Of a DNA stretch of 7,837 bases, positions 1 to 5,510 are shown piece by piece. Source of the stretch: Candidatus Paenalcaligenes intestinipullorum (lineage in GTDB: Bacteria; Pseudomonadota; Gammaproteobacteria; Burkholderiales; Burkholderiaceae_B); the NCBI GenBank assembly GCA_019120675.1, contig DWUQ01000084.1, positions 1 through 7,837 on the forward strand, read 5' to 3'. The notes below the pieces were generated by a model. It was not told the DNA's origin and ran no database searches. It saw only the letters and a list, made by a program, of their open reading frames with translations. The first letter of the stretch is position 1, and every line of letters starts with the position of its first letter. The translations under genes and the position numbers were made by a program.

Positions 1-310
1 AGACTGCTTCGGGTCGTAAGCTACGGTGCGCAGTATCTAATAATACGCGGCAGGCCTGATAAACGTTGAGCATCGGTATATAAAGGATTCGCTAAGGGCT
101 CGGGGTTGCCTGGCAGCTGTAAACACGCAATAAGTCCCATTGAACACCTTGCTCATGGGGGTGTTGGATTTCGTACGCTGCTAAGCGGCTAGCTACTAAG
201 TAGTCTACGCGATTGAGTTAGGCTTGGCGTACAGAAAACGTCGTCAATACGCTCGGTGCGTATTCGGTCAGGCTGCCTGCTACACGGCGAGGTAAGAGAG
301 CCGGAATCTG
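1..310. other. Left-edge region without a supportable gene
   Basis: No reading frame on either strand has a convincing start, ribosome binding site and length. On the plus strand two frames enter from the left edge and stop at 59 and 69, so the last 20 or so codons of a convergent plus-strand gene are possible but unproven. On the minus strand the frame that continues in phase from the upstream kinase gene has only two stops, at 220-218 and 94-92. It ends with an ATG at 73-71 from which 24 codons run off the edge without a visible ribosome binding site. The translations look protein-like but match no family I recognise. I checked loosely for RNase P RNA and tmRNA hallmarks and did not find them. 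A 7-bp inverted repeat at 246-264 is listed separately. Confidence 0.6.
235..264 (-). terminator. Weak terminator-like hairpin after the kinase gene
   Basis: AATACGC (246-252) and GCGTATT (258-264) form a perfect 7-bp inverted repeat around a 5-nt loop, 46 bases beyond the kinase stop codon. Read on the minus strand the stem is followed by seven mixed bases and then TTTT (238-235). The position suits transcription termination of the minus-strand operon, but the stem is not very GC-rich and the T run is short and displaced. It could equally be a chance repeat or an RNA 3'-end stabiliser. Confidence 0.3.
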
Positions 311-2287
311 TTAAACAGGTTGAAGCGGCTGTCGGATACTAAAGGTGGTACCGACCTGCTCTTGGCTGGAGCAGTGGATGGTGCCTTGGTGGCGCAAGAT
401 CACCGTTTCCACAAAGGCCAAGCCGATGCCACTGCCGAGCGGCACCTCAGCACGATCCGTGTGGGCGCGTTGGAAGGGTTGGAAAATTGTCGCGACCTGG
501 GCCGCGGGAATGCCCCAGCCTTGGTCTTGAATCTGTATAGAGAAGTGTGTCGAGTCTGCGCTTAAGGTACAACGAACCGTAGTCTGCGCGGCACTGTACT
601 TTAAGGCGTTATCCAGTAAGTTGAGTAAAGCGCGCTTATATAAGGCTTCGCAAATAAAGGCGTAAATGGGGGTATCGGGCTCTATGAATTCGATGCGAAT
701 GCTTTTTTGTTCTGACAACGGCCAAAGCTCATCACAACACTGAGCGCACAAGTCATTGAGGTTGCACTCGTTAAACTCTAACTGAATGGCTTCGGCTTTG
801 GCCAACGCCATAAACTCATCCACCAATCTTAGGGTGGTTTGAGCGTAATGTTCAATAGTGAGAAGGGTCTCAGACGCGAGTGTCTGTGCAGAATTAGAGT
901 GGTTTTGTGCTCGGGTCAACGCGATCAATGCCAAAATAGCATTTTGGGGAGCGCGCATATCGTGCGAAATAAAGCGTAAGGTCTGCTCGCGGCGTTGTTG
1001 AGAATCGCGCAACAACTCAATCCCGTGCTGTAAAAAGCTTAGGCGTGCTGGCAACGTGGCCGCCTGATGCCGAGCACTCAAGGCCGTGCGTAAGCTGGGG
1101 TCTTGCTGGCTGAGTACGTTGAGTTCGTGATCCACATAGCGCAAGGTGGTTTCTTGACTGCGCCAATGCCAAATCGGGTACGCCAAAATGGTAGCGATTA
1201 AGCCGGGAACGATGGATAGCTTAATGTGTAAGCTGTACACACCCACCCACGCGCACCCCAATAAGGCCATCAACAGCCCTGCCGTGAGCGCCAAAGCTTG
1301 ACGTGGAGAGCGTTTTAGCAGTGCCACACACACGAGCACCACTGGCAAGGCATTTAATACAATCAGCAGCCATAAAGGGGCAACACGAATCCAGTTATCC
1401 GTAAGCGCACTGTGCAAACCATGGGCTAAGATACTGACGCCCGGTTGCAACGGTTGCTCGGGAGTGGCGAGCGGGGTCGAAAACAAATCCCCCAAGCCAC
1501 TGCTCCAAGCCCCCACCAACACATAGCGATTGGCAAACTCTTCTGGCGAGTATACGCCCGCCAACACATCCGCATAGCGATACAGTTTAAAAGCTGGCTG
1601 GGTCGTCACCTGAAAAGGGAGTAAACGCATTGCAGAGTGCGTGTTTTTTAATAAAGCCCTCGCCTGCTGAGCCTCCCCTGCTGCCTGTAACAATGCCACA
1701 ATTAGATGTGAATAAGGCGCTTGGTGGTTGGTTTTTTGTGCGAGTTGTAAGCGTCGGACCACCCCGTCATGATCGGGGTACACATTGATGTAGCCCGTAG
1801 CGGCTGCGGCGTCATCAAACGGACGAAACGGTGGTAGGGCGGTCTGAGTGTTCGGGTCAATAACCAATGGAAGCACGACTCTCCCATGGGTGGCGATGGC
1901 TTGCGCAAACGCGTCGTCATCTTGGGGGAAATTAGGGTTGGCTTCGGAAAACAGCACATCAAAGCCCACCGCTTTGGCCTCGGATAAATGGGGCAGCAGC
2001 TCAGCGTGCTTGGTGCGCCGCCAAGGCCAAAAGCCCAGCTGCGCAATGCTGTCGTCATCAATCGTAATAATGGCAATATTAGACGGGGTCGTGGCACTGG
2101 GCTGTAAGCGAATCGCCCAGTCATACAACACATTATCGAACTGTTGCAGACGCAGCTCGTGGCGAAAGCTGGTACCCAGCATACTGAGCGTTACCAAAGT
2201 CAGTAGCATCAGCCACCATTGGCGTTTGAGTTGCCGCGTTAACAACGCATACGTGGTGAAGGCTGAGTCCGTGCCGAGCGGTTGCAT
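311..2287 (-). CDS. CHASE2-domain membrane sensor histidine kinase
   Basis: 658-residue inner-membrane sensor kinase. A short cytoplasmic N-terminus is followed by a membrane segment (about 22-40, starting RQWWLMLL), an extracytoplasmic CHASE2 domain (about 41-298, including NIAIITIDDDSIAQLG and GFDVLFSE) and three more membrane segments (about 303-324, 331-351, 355-374). This is the usual CHASE2 layout of one helix before and three after. The cytoplasmic half has a linker (375-430) without an obvious HAMP, a dimerisation helix with phosphoacceptor His442 in SHDMRAPQ, and a HATPase domain. That domain has the N box NLLDNALKYS (556-565), G1 DQGWGI (588-593), F box FQPF (602-605) and G2 GSGIGLAF (618-625). 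All catalytic boxes look intact, so autophosphorylation is expected. Four cysteines cluster at 508, 514, 517 and 518. The ATG lies 4 bases after the FecR stop with no clear Shine-Dalgarno, which suggests translational coupling. The CHASE2 ligand is unknown; the cognate regulator is presumably the operon's first gene. Confidence 0.93.
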   Translation of the reverse strand: MQPLGTDSAFTTYALLTRQLKRQWWLMLLTLVTLSMLGTSFRHELRLQQFDNVLYDWAIRLQPSATTPSNIAIITIDDDSIAQLGFWPWRRTKHAELLPHLSEAKAVGFDVLFSEANPNFPQDDDAFAQAIATHGRVVLPLVIDPNTQTALPPFRPFDDAAAATGYINVYPDHDGVVRRLQLAQKTNHQAPYSHLIVALLQAAGEAQQARALLKNTHSAMRLLPFQVTTQPAFKLYRYADVLAGVYSPEEFANRYVLVGAWSSGLGDLFSTPLATPEQPLQPGVSILAHGLHSALTDNWIRVAPLWLLIVLNALPVVLVCVALLKRSPRQALALTAGLLMALLGCAWVGVYSLHIKLSIVPGLIATILAYPIWHWRSQETTLRYVDHELNVLSQQDPSLRTALSARHQAATLPARLSFLQHGIELLRDSQQRREQTLRFISHDMRAPQNAILALIALTRAQNHSNSAQTLASETLLTIEHYAQTTLRLVDEFMALAKAEAIQLEFNECNLNDLCAQCCDELWPLSEQKSIRIEFIEPDTPIYAFICEALYKRALLNLLDNALKYSAAQTTVRCTLSADSTHFSIQIQDQGWGIPAAQVATIFQPFQRAHTDRAEVPLGSGIGLAFVETVILRHQGTIHCSSQEQVGTTFSIRQPLQPV

Positions 2288-2291
2288 GGTC

Positions 2292-3380
2292 TTAGTACTG
2301 GGTCAGTGCCAGGGGCAAGCCATAATCGGTGAGTACGCCTTGGCCATTACGACTGATCACGCCAAGCAGCCCAGTGTAGTGTAGTTGTGCGTCATCGCCC
2401 ATCACACCATATTCATCCACCGCGCGTACCCACACATAATGCGGCCCATTGGCATACGAGCGCAGCGGATAGGGGGAGACATCGATCCACTCACGACTGA
2501 CAATATTCGCGCCTTCCTGATCCAAGGAAACTTGTACCAAGTACTGCTGAGCGCCCGTTACAGGGTGAATAATTAAAGGAGAGCGCGTGCGATCGGGGTC
2601 GGCCTGCTCAAGGAGAGGGGCGGGCAATAAGCGAGTCGTGGCTACGACCTGTCCTGTAGGGTTGGTGACGGCCGCGTGCTGAATACCCAGCGTATGTTGG
2701 GTGTTGTTTCGAGTGTGTAAATGCGCCTGACCTGAGACGACTTCTGTAATGCTGTGATCCGTATTCGTCTGGTGATGCACCCGCAAGGTTGTACCGCGCA
2801 CACCAGTGACCGCGGTTGGCGTGTGCACTTCGAAGCGGCCGACCCCTCGGGCATCGGGGGCCACACGGCTTTCGACACTGCCAGCCTCCAGTTTAAGGAT
2901 CGAGTCCGTAAGAGGAGCTTTGGTGAAACGATTCAGTTGTTGCACCAGCACCGTACTATTTGGAGGAATACTGATCGTACTGTGATCCGACAATTGAACA
3001 GTTAAAAAGCCGTTGTCGCTGGTGATAATCGTGTCGCCAGCATGAATCGGCTCGTTAGCATGCGCTAAATTGCCATTGATGGTGGCGTTGCCTTTCACGT
3101 GTTGAATCGTGGCCTTATCATCGCTGACTGGAATCATTGCAAATGGAATCTTTAAGAGCTTGCCAATCGGTAAGGCTAAGGTGTCATCGACCTGATTTTT
3201 TTGCTGCAACAAACGCCAATTGTTTGAGCCTGAGGTATAGCGTTCCGCAATATCGGATAAGGTATCGCCCGCCACGACATGGTATAAAAAATCGTCGCCG
3301 TCAGCACCCCGAGGTTGGGCCATACAGATAGAGGTAAAAAAGCTGGCCACACACAATCCAACAACAGATAAACGGCGCAT
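2292..3380 (-). CDS. Exported LysM and FecR-domain protein
   Basis: 362 residues. An N-terminal signal peptide (MRR, then a hydrophobic stretch, with plausible signal peptidase I cleavage after SICMA at 21) sends it to the periplasm; the Cys at 19 lacks a proper lipobox. A LysM domain follows (about 31-79, YHVVAGDTLSDIAERY to LLKIP), a fold that generally binds peptidoglycan. The FecR domain covers about 110-205, with the signature TPTAVTGVRGTTLRV at 187-201. The C-terminal part (about 262-335, including YVWVRAVDEYGVMG) resembles the Ig/Fn3-like tail found in other FecR-LysM proteins. No membrane anchor follows the signal peptide and no sigma-factor gene is nearby, so it is not a classical FecR anti-sigma regulator. 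Its place between a regulator and a CHASE2 kinase suggests a cell-wall-bound partner or modulator of the kinase; that is inference. The start is fixed by the signal peptide; the ribosome binding site (GTGAG, close to the ATG) is weak. Confidence 0.9.
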   Translation of the reverse strand: MRRLSVVGLCVASFFTSICMAQPRGADGDDFLYHVVAGDTLSDIAERYTSGSNNWRLLQQKNQVDDTLALPIGKLLKIPFAMIPVSDDKATIQHVKGNATINGNLAHANEPIHAGDTIITSDNGFLTVQLSDHSTISIPPNSTVLVQQLNRFTKAPLTDSILKLEAGSVESRVAPDARGVGRFEVHTPTAVTGVRGTTLRVHHQTNTDHSITEVVSGQAHLHTRNNTQHTLGIQHAAVTNPTGQVVATTRLLPAPLLEQADPDRTRSPLIIHPVTGAQQYLVQVSLDQEGANIVSREWIDVSPYPLRSYANGPHYVWVRAVDEYGVMGDDAQLHYTGLLGVISRNGQGVLTDYGLPLALTQY

Positions 3381-3400
3381 ATTCTCACACTATGACAAGG

Positions 3401-4114
3401 TTAATGTTCAACAGACGACTTTTCATCCAGCGTATCCAAGCGATAACCCAATGCATACGATGCCGTCAGACGCACACCGTTTTCAGGTCGTAAGCCTAAC
3501 TTGCGTCGCACATTAGACAGGTGCGTATCCAAAGTGCGCGAGGTCGCGGGGATTTCCCGGTTCCATACCGCTGTACTGAGTACATCACGTGAAAACAACC
3601 GGCCTGGATTACGAAACAACAACAGCGCCAGCTCGAACTCTTTGGGAGCCAGCTCAATATTCTGCCCTGCATGACTAATGCGCTGCTCAGCAGGATACAC
3701 CTCGTAACCAGCCAGCTTCAGCACCTCACTGTCAGATTGCACAGGATTAGTGCGACGCAGTAAAGCATGCATACGCGCATTCAGCTCGCCGAGTTTTACA
3801 GGCTTACTTAGGTAATCGTCGGCTCCAGCGTGCAAGCCCTCGATTAAATCCGCCTCGGTATTACGCGAGGTCACCATAATAATAGGGAGAGCAGTGCCCA
3901 AATGCTGACGTACCCATCGGACCACATCCAAACCGCTAATATCCGGCAACTCCCAATCCATTAGTAACAGATCGAAGGCTTCCGGCTCCTTAGCGAGTTT
4001 AAGTAATAAGGGTTTCCCCACTGGATAGGTGATGCAAGTGTAACCATGTTTTTGCAGCGCTTGCGTCAAGAAGTCGGCCAACACCGCATCATCTTCAATA
4101 ATTGCTATGTTCAT
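3401..4114 (-). CDS. OmpR/PhoB-family response regulator
   Basis: 237-residue cytoplasmic DNA-binding response regulator. The receiver domain (1-120) has acidic residues Glu7, Asp8 and Asp9, phosphoacceptor Asp53 (LLLMDW), Thr82 (MVTSRN) and Lys104 (YLSKPVK), so every phosphotransfer residue is present. A winged-helix DNA-binding domain follows (about 130-226), with APKEFELALLLFRNPGRLFS and the recognition-helix region TSRTLDTHLSNVRRKLG. These are typical of the OmpR/PhoB class, whose members usually bind tandem direct repeats. The ATG is preceded by GTGAG with a 9-base spacer, an adequate ribosome binding site. It is the promoter-proximal gene of the minus-strand operon, 20 bases ahead of the LysM-FecR gene, and most likely receives phosphate from the CHASE2 kinase. 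Its targets are not visible here, though a direct repeat at its own start region could mean autoregulation. Confidence 0.95.
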   Translation of the reverse strand: MNIAIIEDDAVLADFLTQALQKHGYTCITYPVGKPLLLKLAKEPEAFDLLLMDWELPDISGLDVVRWVRQHLGTALPIIMVTSRNTEADLIEGLHAGADDYLSKPVKLGELNARMHALLRRTNPVQSDSEVLKLAGYEVYPAEQRISHAGQNIELAPKEFELALLLFRNPGRLFSRDVLSTAVWNREIPATSRTLDTHLSNVRRKLGLRPENGVRLTASYALGYRLDTLDEKSSVEH

Positions 4115-4116
4115 TT

Positions 4117-4153
4117 ACAAAAGCTCACAAAGTAATAACAAAAAAGCTACAAA
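4117..4153 (-). repeat. Direct repeat over the response-regulator start region
   Basis: Plus-strand ACAAAAGCTCACAAA (4117-4131) recurs as ACAAAAAAGCTACAAA (4138-4153), a register of about 22 bases or two helical turns. The left copy contains the regulator's Shine-Dalgarno complement. OmpR-class regulators usually bind tandem repeats with about 11- or 22-base periodicity, so autoregulation is possible. However, the position downstream of the candidate promoter and the A-rich composition leave chance as a real alternative. Confidence 0.35.
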
Positions 4154-4236
4154 CACCTTACCCCAGACGAGCGATTGGCTAAGGGCAGAAAAACCATTCT
4201 CGGCCTCTCTTGTGATGGTAAACCCACAAAAGCGAG

Positions 4237-4249
4237 ATACACCGTGTAT
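4237..4249. promoter_or_regulatory. 13-bp palindrome, possible operator
   Basis: ATACAC and GTGTAT form a perfect inverted repeat around a single C. Its right end overlaps the candidate minus-strand -10 element (4248-4253), the geometry expected of a repressor site acting on the regulator-FecR-kinase promoter. No binding protein can be named from the sequence. Confidence 0.35.
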
Positions 4250-4274
4250 TCTAGCCTGAACAAATGTTGACCAA
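4248..4274 (-). promoter_or_regulatory. Candidate promoter of the signalling operon
   Basis: On the minus strand TAGAAT (4253-4248, 5 of 6 to the sigma-70 -10 consensus) is preceded, after 15 bases, by TTGGTC (4274-4269, 3 of 6). The spacer is short and the -35 poor, so an activator may be needed or the true promoter may lie elsewhere. It would give a leader of about 125 nt before the regulator gene. Its -35 overlaps the plus-strand promoter candidate. Confidence 0.3.
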
Positions 4275-4296
4275 TTAGGCGGTATCATGGTAAATT
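4267..4296 (+). promoter_or_regulatory. Candidate sigma-70 promoter of the str operon
   Basis: TTGACC (4267-4272, 5 of 6 to the -35 consensus) and TAAATT (4291-4296, 4 of 6 to the -10) are 18 bases apart. Transcription would start near 4303 and produce a leader of about 200 nt before rpsL that contains both leader hairpins. This is the best plus-strand promoter match I found in the divergent region; a second promoter closer to rpsL cannot be excluded. Confidence 0.45.
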
Positions 4297-4334
4297 TAAG
4301 GGCTTACTCAAGGGATCCTTTGCCGGTATTTCCC

Positions 4335-4393
4335 TAGCAGTTCGGTAGATATGTATAGCTTTTCTTGAAAAGGTCTACTACCCCTACCTGCTA
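4335..4393 (+). promoter_or_regulatory. Nested stem-loop in the rpsL leader
   Basis: Three inverted repeats nest in the correct order. TAGCAG (4335-4340) pairs with CTGCTA (4388-4393), GTAGA (4345-4349) with TCTAC (4374-4378), and CTTTT (4359-4363) with AAAAG (4368-4372), around a CTTG tetraloop (4364-4367). The result is a 59-nt hairpin with internal loops inside the 5' untranslated region of the str operon. Leaders of ribosomal-protein operons often carry protein-binding or attenuator structures. Which protein would bind here, if any, is not visible. Confidence 0.5.
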
Positions 4394-4420
4394 ACCCCGC
4401 TCTTTTACGCTTTTACTCGT

Positions 4421-4452
4421 GCTTGGGCGGTGTTATGCACCTTCGTCCAAGC
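4421..4452 (+). promoter_or_regulatory. Second stem-loop in the rpsL leader
   Basis: GCTTGG (4421-4426) pairs with CCAAGC (4447-4452), and inside it GGTG (4429-4432) pairs with CACC (4438-4441) around the loop TTATG. It lies 54 bases upstream of the rpsL start codon. Immediately downstream, the stems GCGAA/TTCGC and AATCC/GGATT at 4451-4471 are mutually exclusive, which would permit a conformational choice before the ribosome binding site. Confidence 0.4.
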
Positions 4453-4506
4453 GAATCCCTTCGCGCGGATTTTGATTGATTGTACGTAAAAGGATACGTC
4501 GAGGTT

Positions 4507-4878
4507 ATGCCAACCATTAGCCAATTGATACGCAAGCCACGCGGTGTCGGTCGCCCAGGTAGCAAAAGCCCTGCGCTCGAAAACTGCCCGCAGCGTCGCG
4601 GTGTGTGCACTCGTGTTTACACCACCACCCCAAAAAAACCTAATTCTGCGCTCCGTAAAGTTGCCAAAGTACGTCTGACCAACGGCTACGAAGTTATTTC
4701 GTACATCGGTGGTGAAGGCCACAACTTGCAAGAGCACTCGGTCGTACTCATTCGCGGCGGTCGTGTAAAAGACTTGCCTGGTGTGCGTTACCACATCGTT
4801 CGCGGTGCTTTGGATCTCCAAGGTGTTAAAGACCGCAAACAAGCTCGCTCCAAATACGGTGCCAAGCGTCCCAAATAA
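4507..4878 (+). CDS. rpsL: 30S ribosomal protein S12
   Basis: 123-residue S12, part of the decoding centre of the small ribosomal subunit. The conserved core is complete: CPQRRGVCTRVYTTTPKKPN, VISYIGGEGHNLQEHS and GGRVKDLPGVRYH. Lys43 and Lys88, two positions where substitutions commonly alter streptomycin response, are the wild-type lysines, and Asp89, the RimO methylthiolation site in relatives, is present. The start is set at ATG 4507 because MPTISQL is the family N-terminus. A TTG 27 bases upstream would add nine residues unlike any S12. Two purine tracts precede it, AGGA (4491-4494, spacer 12) and GAGG (4501-4504, spacer 2), neither at ideal distance, so initiation may be weak or structured. 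Residues 13-18 (GVGRPG) are glycine-rich where the relatives I recall have other sequences. First gene of the str operon. Confidence 0.98.
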   Translation: MPTISQLIRKPRGVGRPGSKSPALENCPQRRGVCTRVYTTTPKKPNSALRKVAKVRLTNGYEVISYIGGEGHNLQEHSVVLIRGGRVKDLPGVRYHIVRGALDLQGVKDRKQARSKYGAKRPK

Positions 4879-5021
4879 TCTGAATTACAAGTTTCCACAA
4901 ACCAGTATGGTGCGTGTCCTTGCAGCCTGATGGCTCAACGCCCAGGGATGTAAGTGGTCATTTAACTAAATGGCCGTGACCGTGAAACGCGGTTCAACTG
5001 AATAGTTACAAGGATAAAATT
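4879..5021 (+). promoter_or_regulatory. rpsL-rpsG spacer with alternative hairpins, candidate S7 control site
   Basis: This 143-base spacer is long for the operon. GGTCATT (4956-4962) pairs with AATGGCC (4969-4975), including one G-U pair, and directly after it ACCGTG (4979-4984) pairs with CGCGGT (4988-4993) around an AAA loop. GGTCA (4956-4960) can instead pair with TGACC (4977-4981), disrupting both. A smaller AGCC/GGCT hairpin lies at 4924-4935. In E. coli, S7 represses its own translation by binding the rpsL-rpsG spacer, so this is the expected place for equivalent control; binding here is inference. The rpsG ribosome binding site AGGA (5011-5014) follows with a 7-base spacer. Confidence 0.45.
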
Positions 5022-5492
5022 ATGCCTCGCCGTCGCGAAGTACCCAAACGCGAAATATTGCCTGATCCTAAATTCGGCAATGTCGAACTCGCAAAATTCA
5101 TGAACATTGTTATGTTGTCCGGCAAAAAAGCCGTGGCAGAACGCATTGTGTATGGCGCCCTCGATCACATCCAGGAAAAATCCGGCAAAGATCCGATCGA
5201 AGTCTTCACCAACGCCATCAACAACGTTAAACCTGTGGTCGAAGTAAAAGGCCGCCGCGTAGGTGGTGCCAACTACCAGGTACCCGTCGAAGTCCGCCCT
5301 GTACGTCGCTTGGCTTTGGCCATGCGCTGGGTGCGTGAAGCCGCCAAAAAGCGTAGCGAAAAATCCATGGATTTGCGCTTAGCTGGCGAGCTGCTCGATG
5401 CCGCTGAAGGTCGTGGTGGTGCAATGAGAAAGCGTGAAGACACGCACCGAATGGCCGAAGCGAACAAAGCTTTCAGCCATTTCCGTTGGTAA
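5022..5492 (+). CDS. rpsG: 30S ribosomal protein S7
   Basis: 156-residue S7, a primary 16S rRNA-binding protein that nucleates assembly of the 30S head and contacts the E-site region. The N-terminus MPRRREVPKRE, the central KGRRVGGANYQVPVEVRP, RRLALAMRWV and MRKREDTHRMAEANKAFSHFRW-type C-terminus are typical and nothing is missing; the length matches the bacterial family. The ATG is supported by AGGA at a 7-base spacer. The gene ends 18 bases before fusA, indicating co-transcription. The long structured spacer upstream is the likely place for S7 feedback. Confidence 0.98.
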   Translation: MPRRREVPKREILPDPKFGNVELAKFMNIVMLSGKKAVAERIVYGALDHIQEKSGKDPIEVFTNAINNVKPVVEVKGRRVGGANYQVPVEVRPVRRLALAMRWVREAAKKRSEKSMDLRLAGELLDAAEGRGGAMRKREDTHRMAEANKAFSHFRW

Positions 5493-5510
5493 TCTAAGGA
5501 CATATACATC

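Larger units (their letters stand above)
4115..4506. other. Divergent control region between the signalling operon and the str operon
   Basis: 392 bases without a gene separate two divergent operons. From left to right it holds a near-exact direct repeat over the regulator's translation start region (4117-4153), an imperfect hairpin (about 4210-4229), a 13-bp palindrome (4237-4249) and back-to-back candidate promoters overlapping at 4267-4274. To the right is a roughly 200-nt rpsL leader with two inverted-repeat structures (4335-4393 and 4421-4452). Smaller competing stems, GCGAA/TTCGC and AATCC/GGATT, lie at 4451-4471. No open frame in this stretch looks coding. Confidence 0.8.

Noticed and set aside
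1..310. Structural RNA such as RNase P RNA or tmRNA
   Set aside because: A short ACAGAAA and a GGTAAGAG match were seen, but the conserved cores of these RNAs are absent.
1848..2384. Plus-strand open frame of 178 codons
   Set aside because: It is antisense to the CHASE2 kinase and the end of the FecR gene, whose domains are clear, and its translation has no recognisable family.
2292..3380. Classical FecR anti-sigma regulator
   Set aside because: There is no sigma-factor gene, no TonB receptor and no transmembrane anchor; LysM plus signal peptide places the protein in the periplasm.
4365..4394. TTGAAA (4365-4370) as an alternative rpsL -35 element
   Set aside because: No acceptable -10 lies 16-18 bases downstream, and the bases are better explained as part of the inner leader stem.
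4480..4506. TTG-initiated nine-residue extension of S12
   Set aside because: S12 proteins start at MPTI-type sequences; the added residues are not family-like and would overlap the purine-rich ribosome binding region.
4405..4842. Minus-strand open frame of 145 codons over rpsL
   Set aside because: It is antisense to rpsL and its leader with no independent support.
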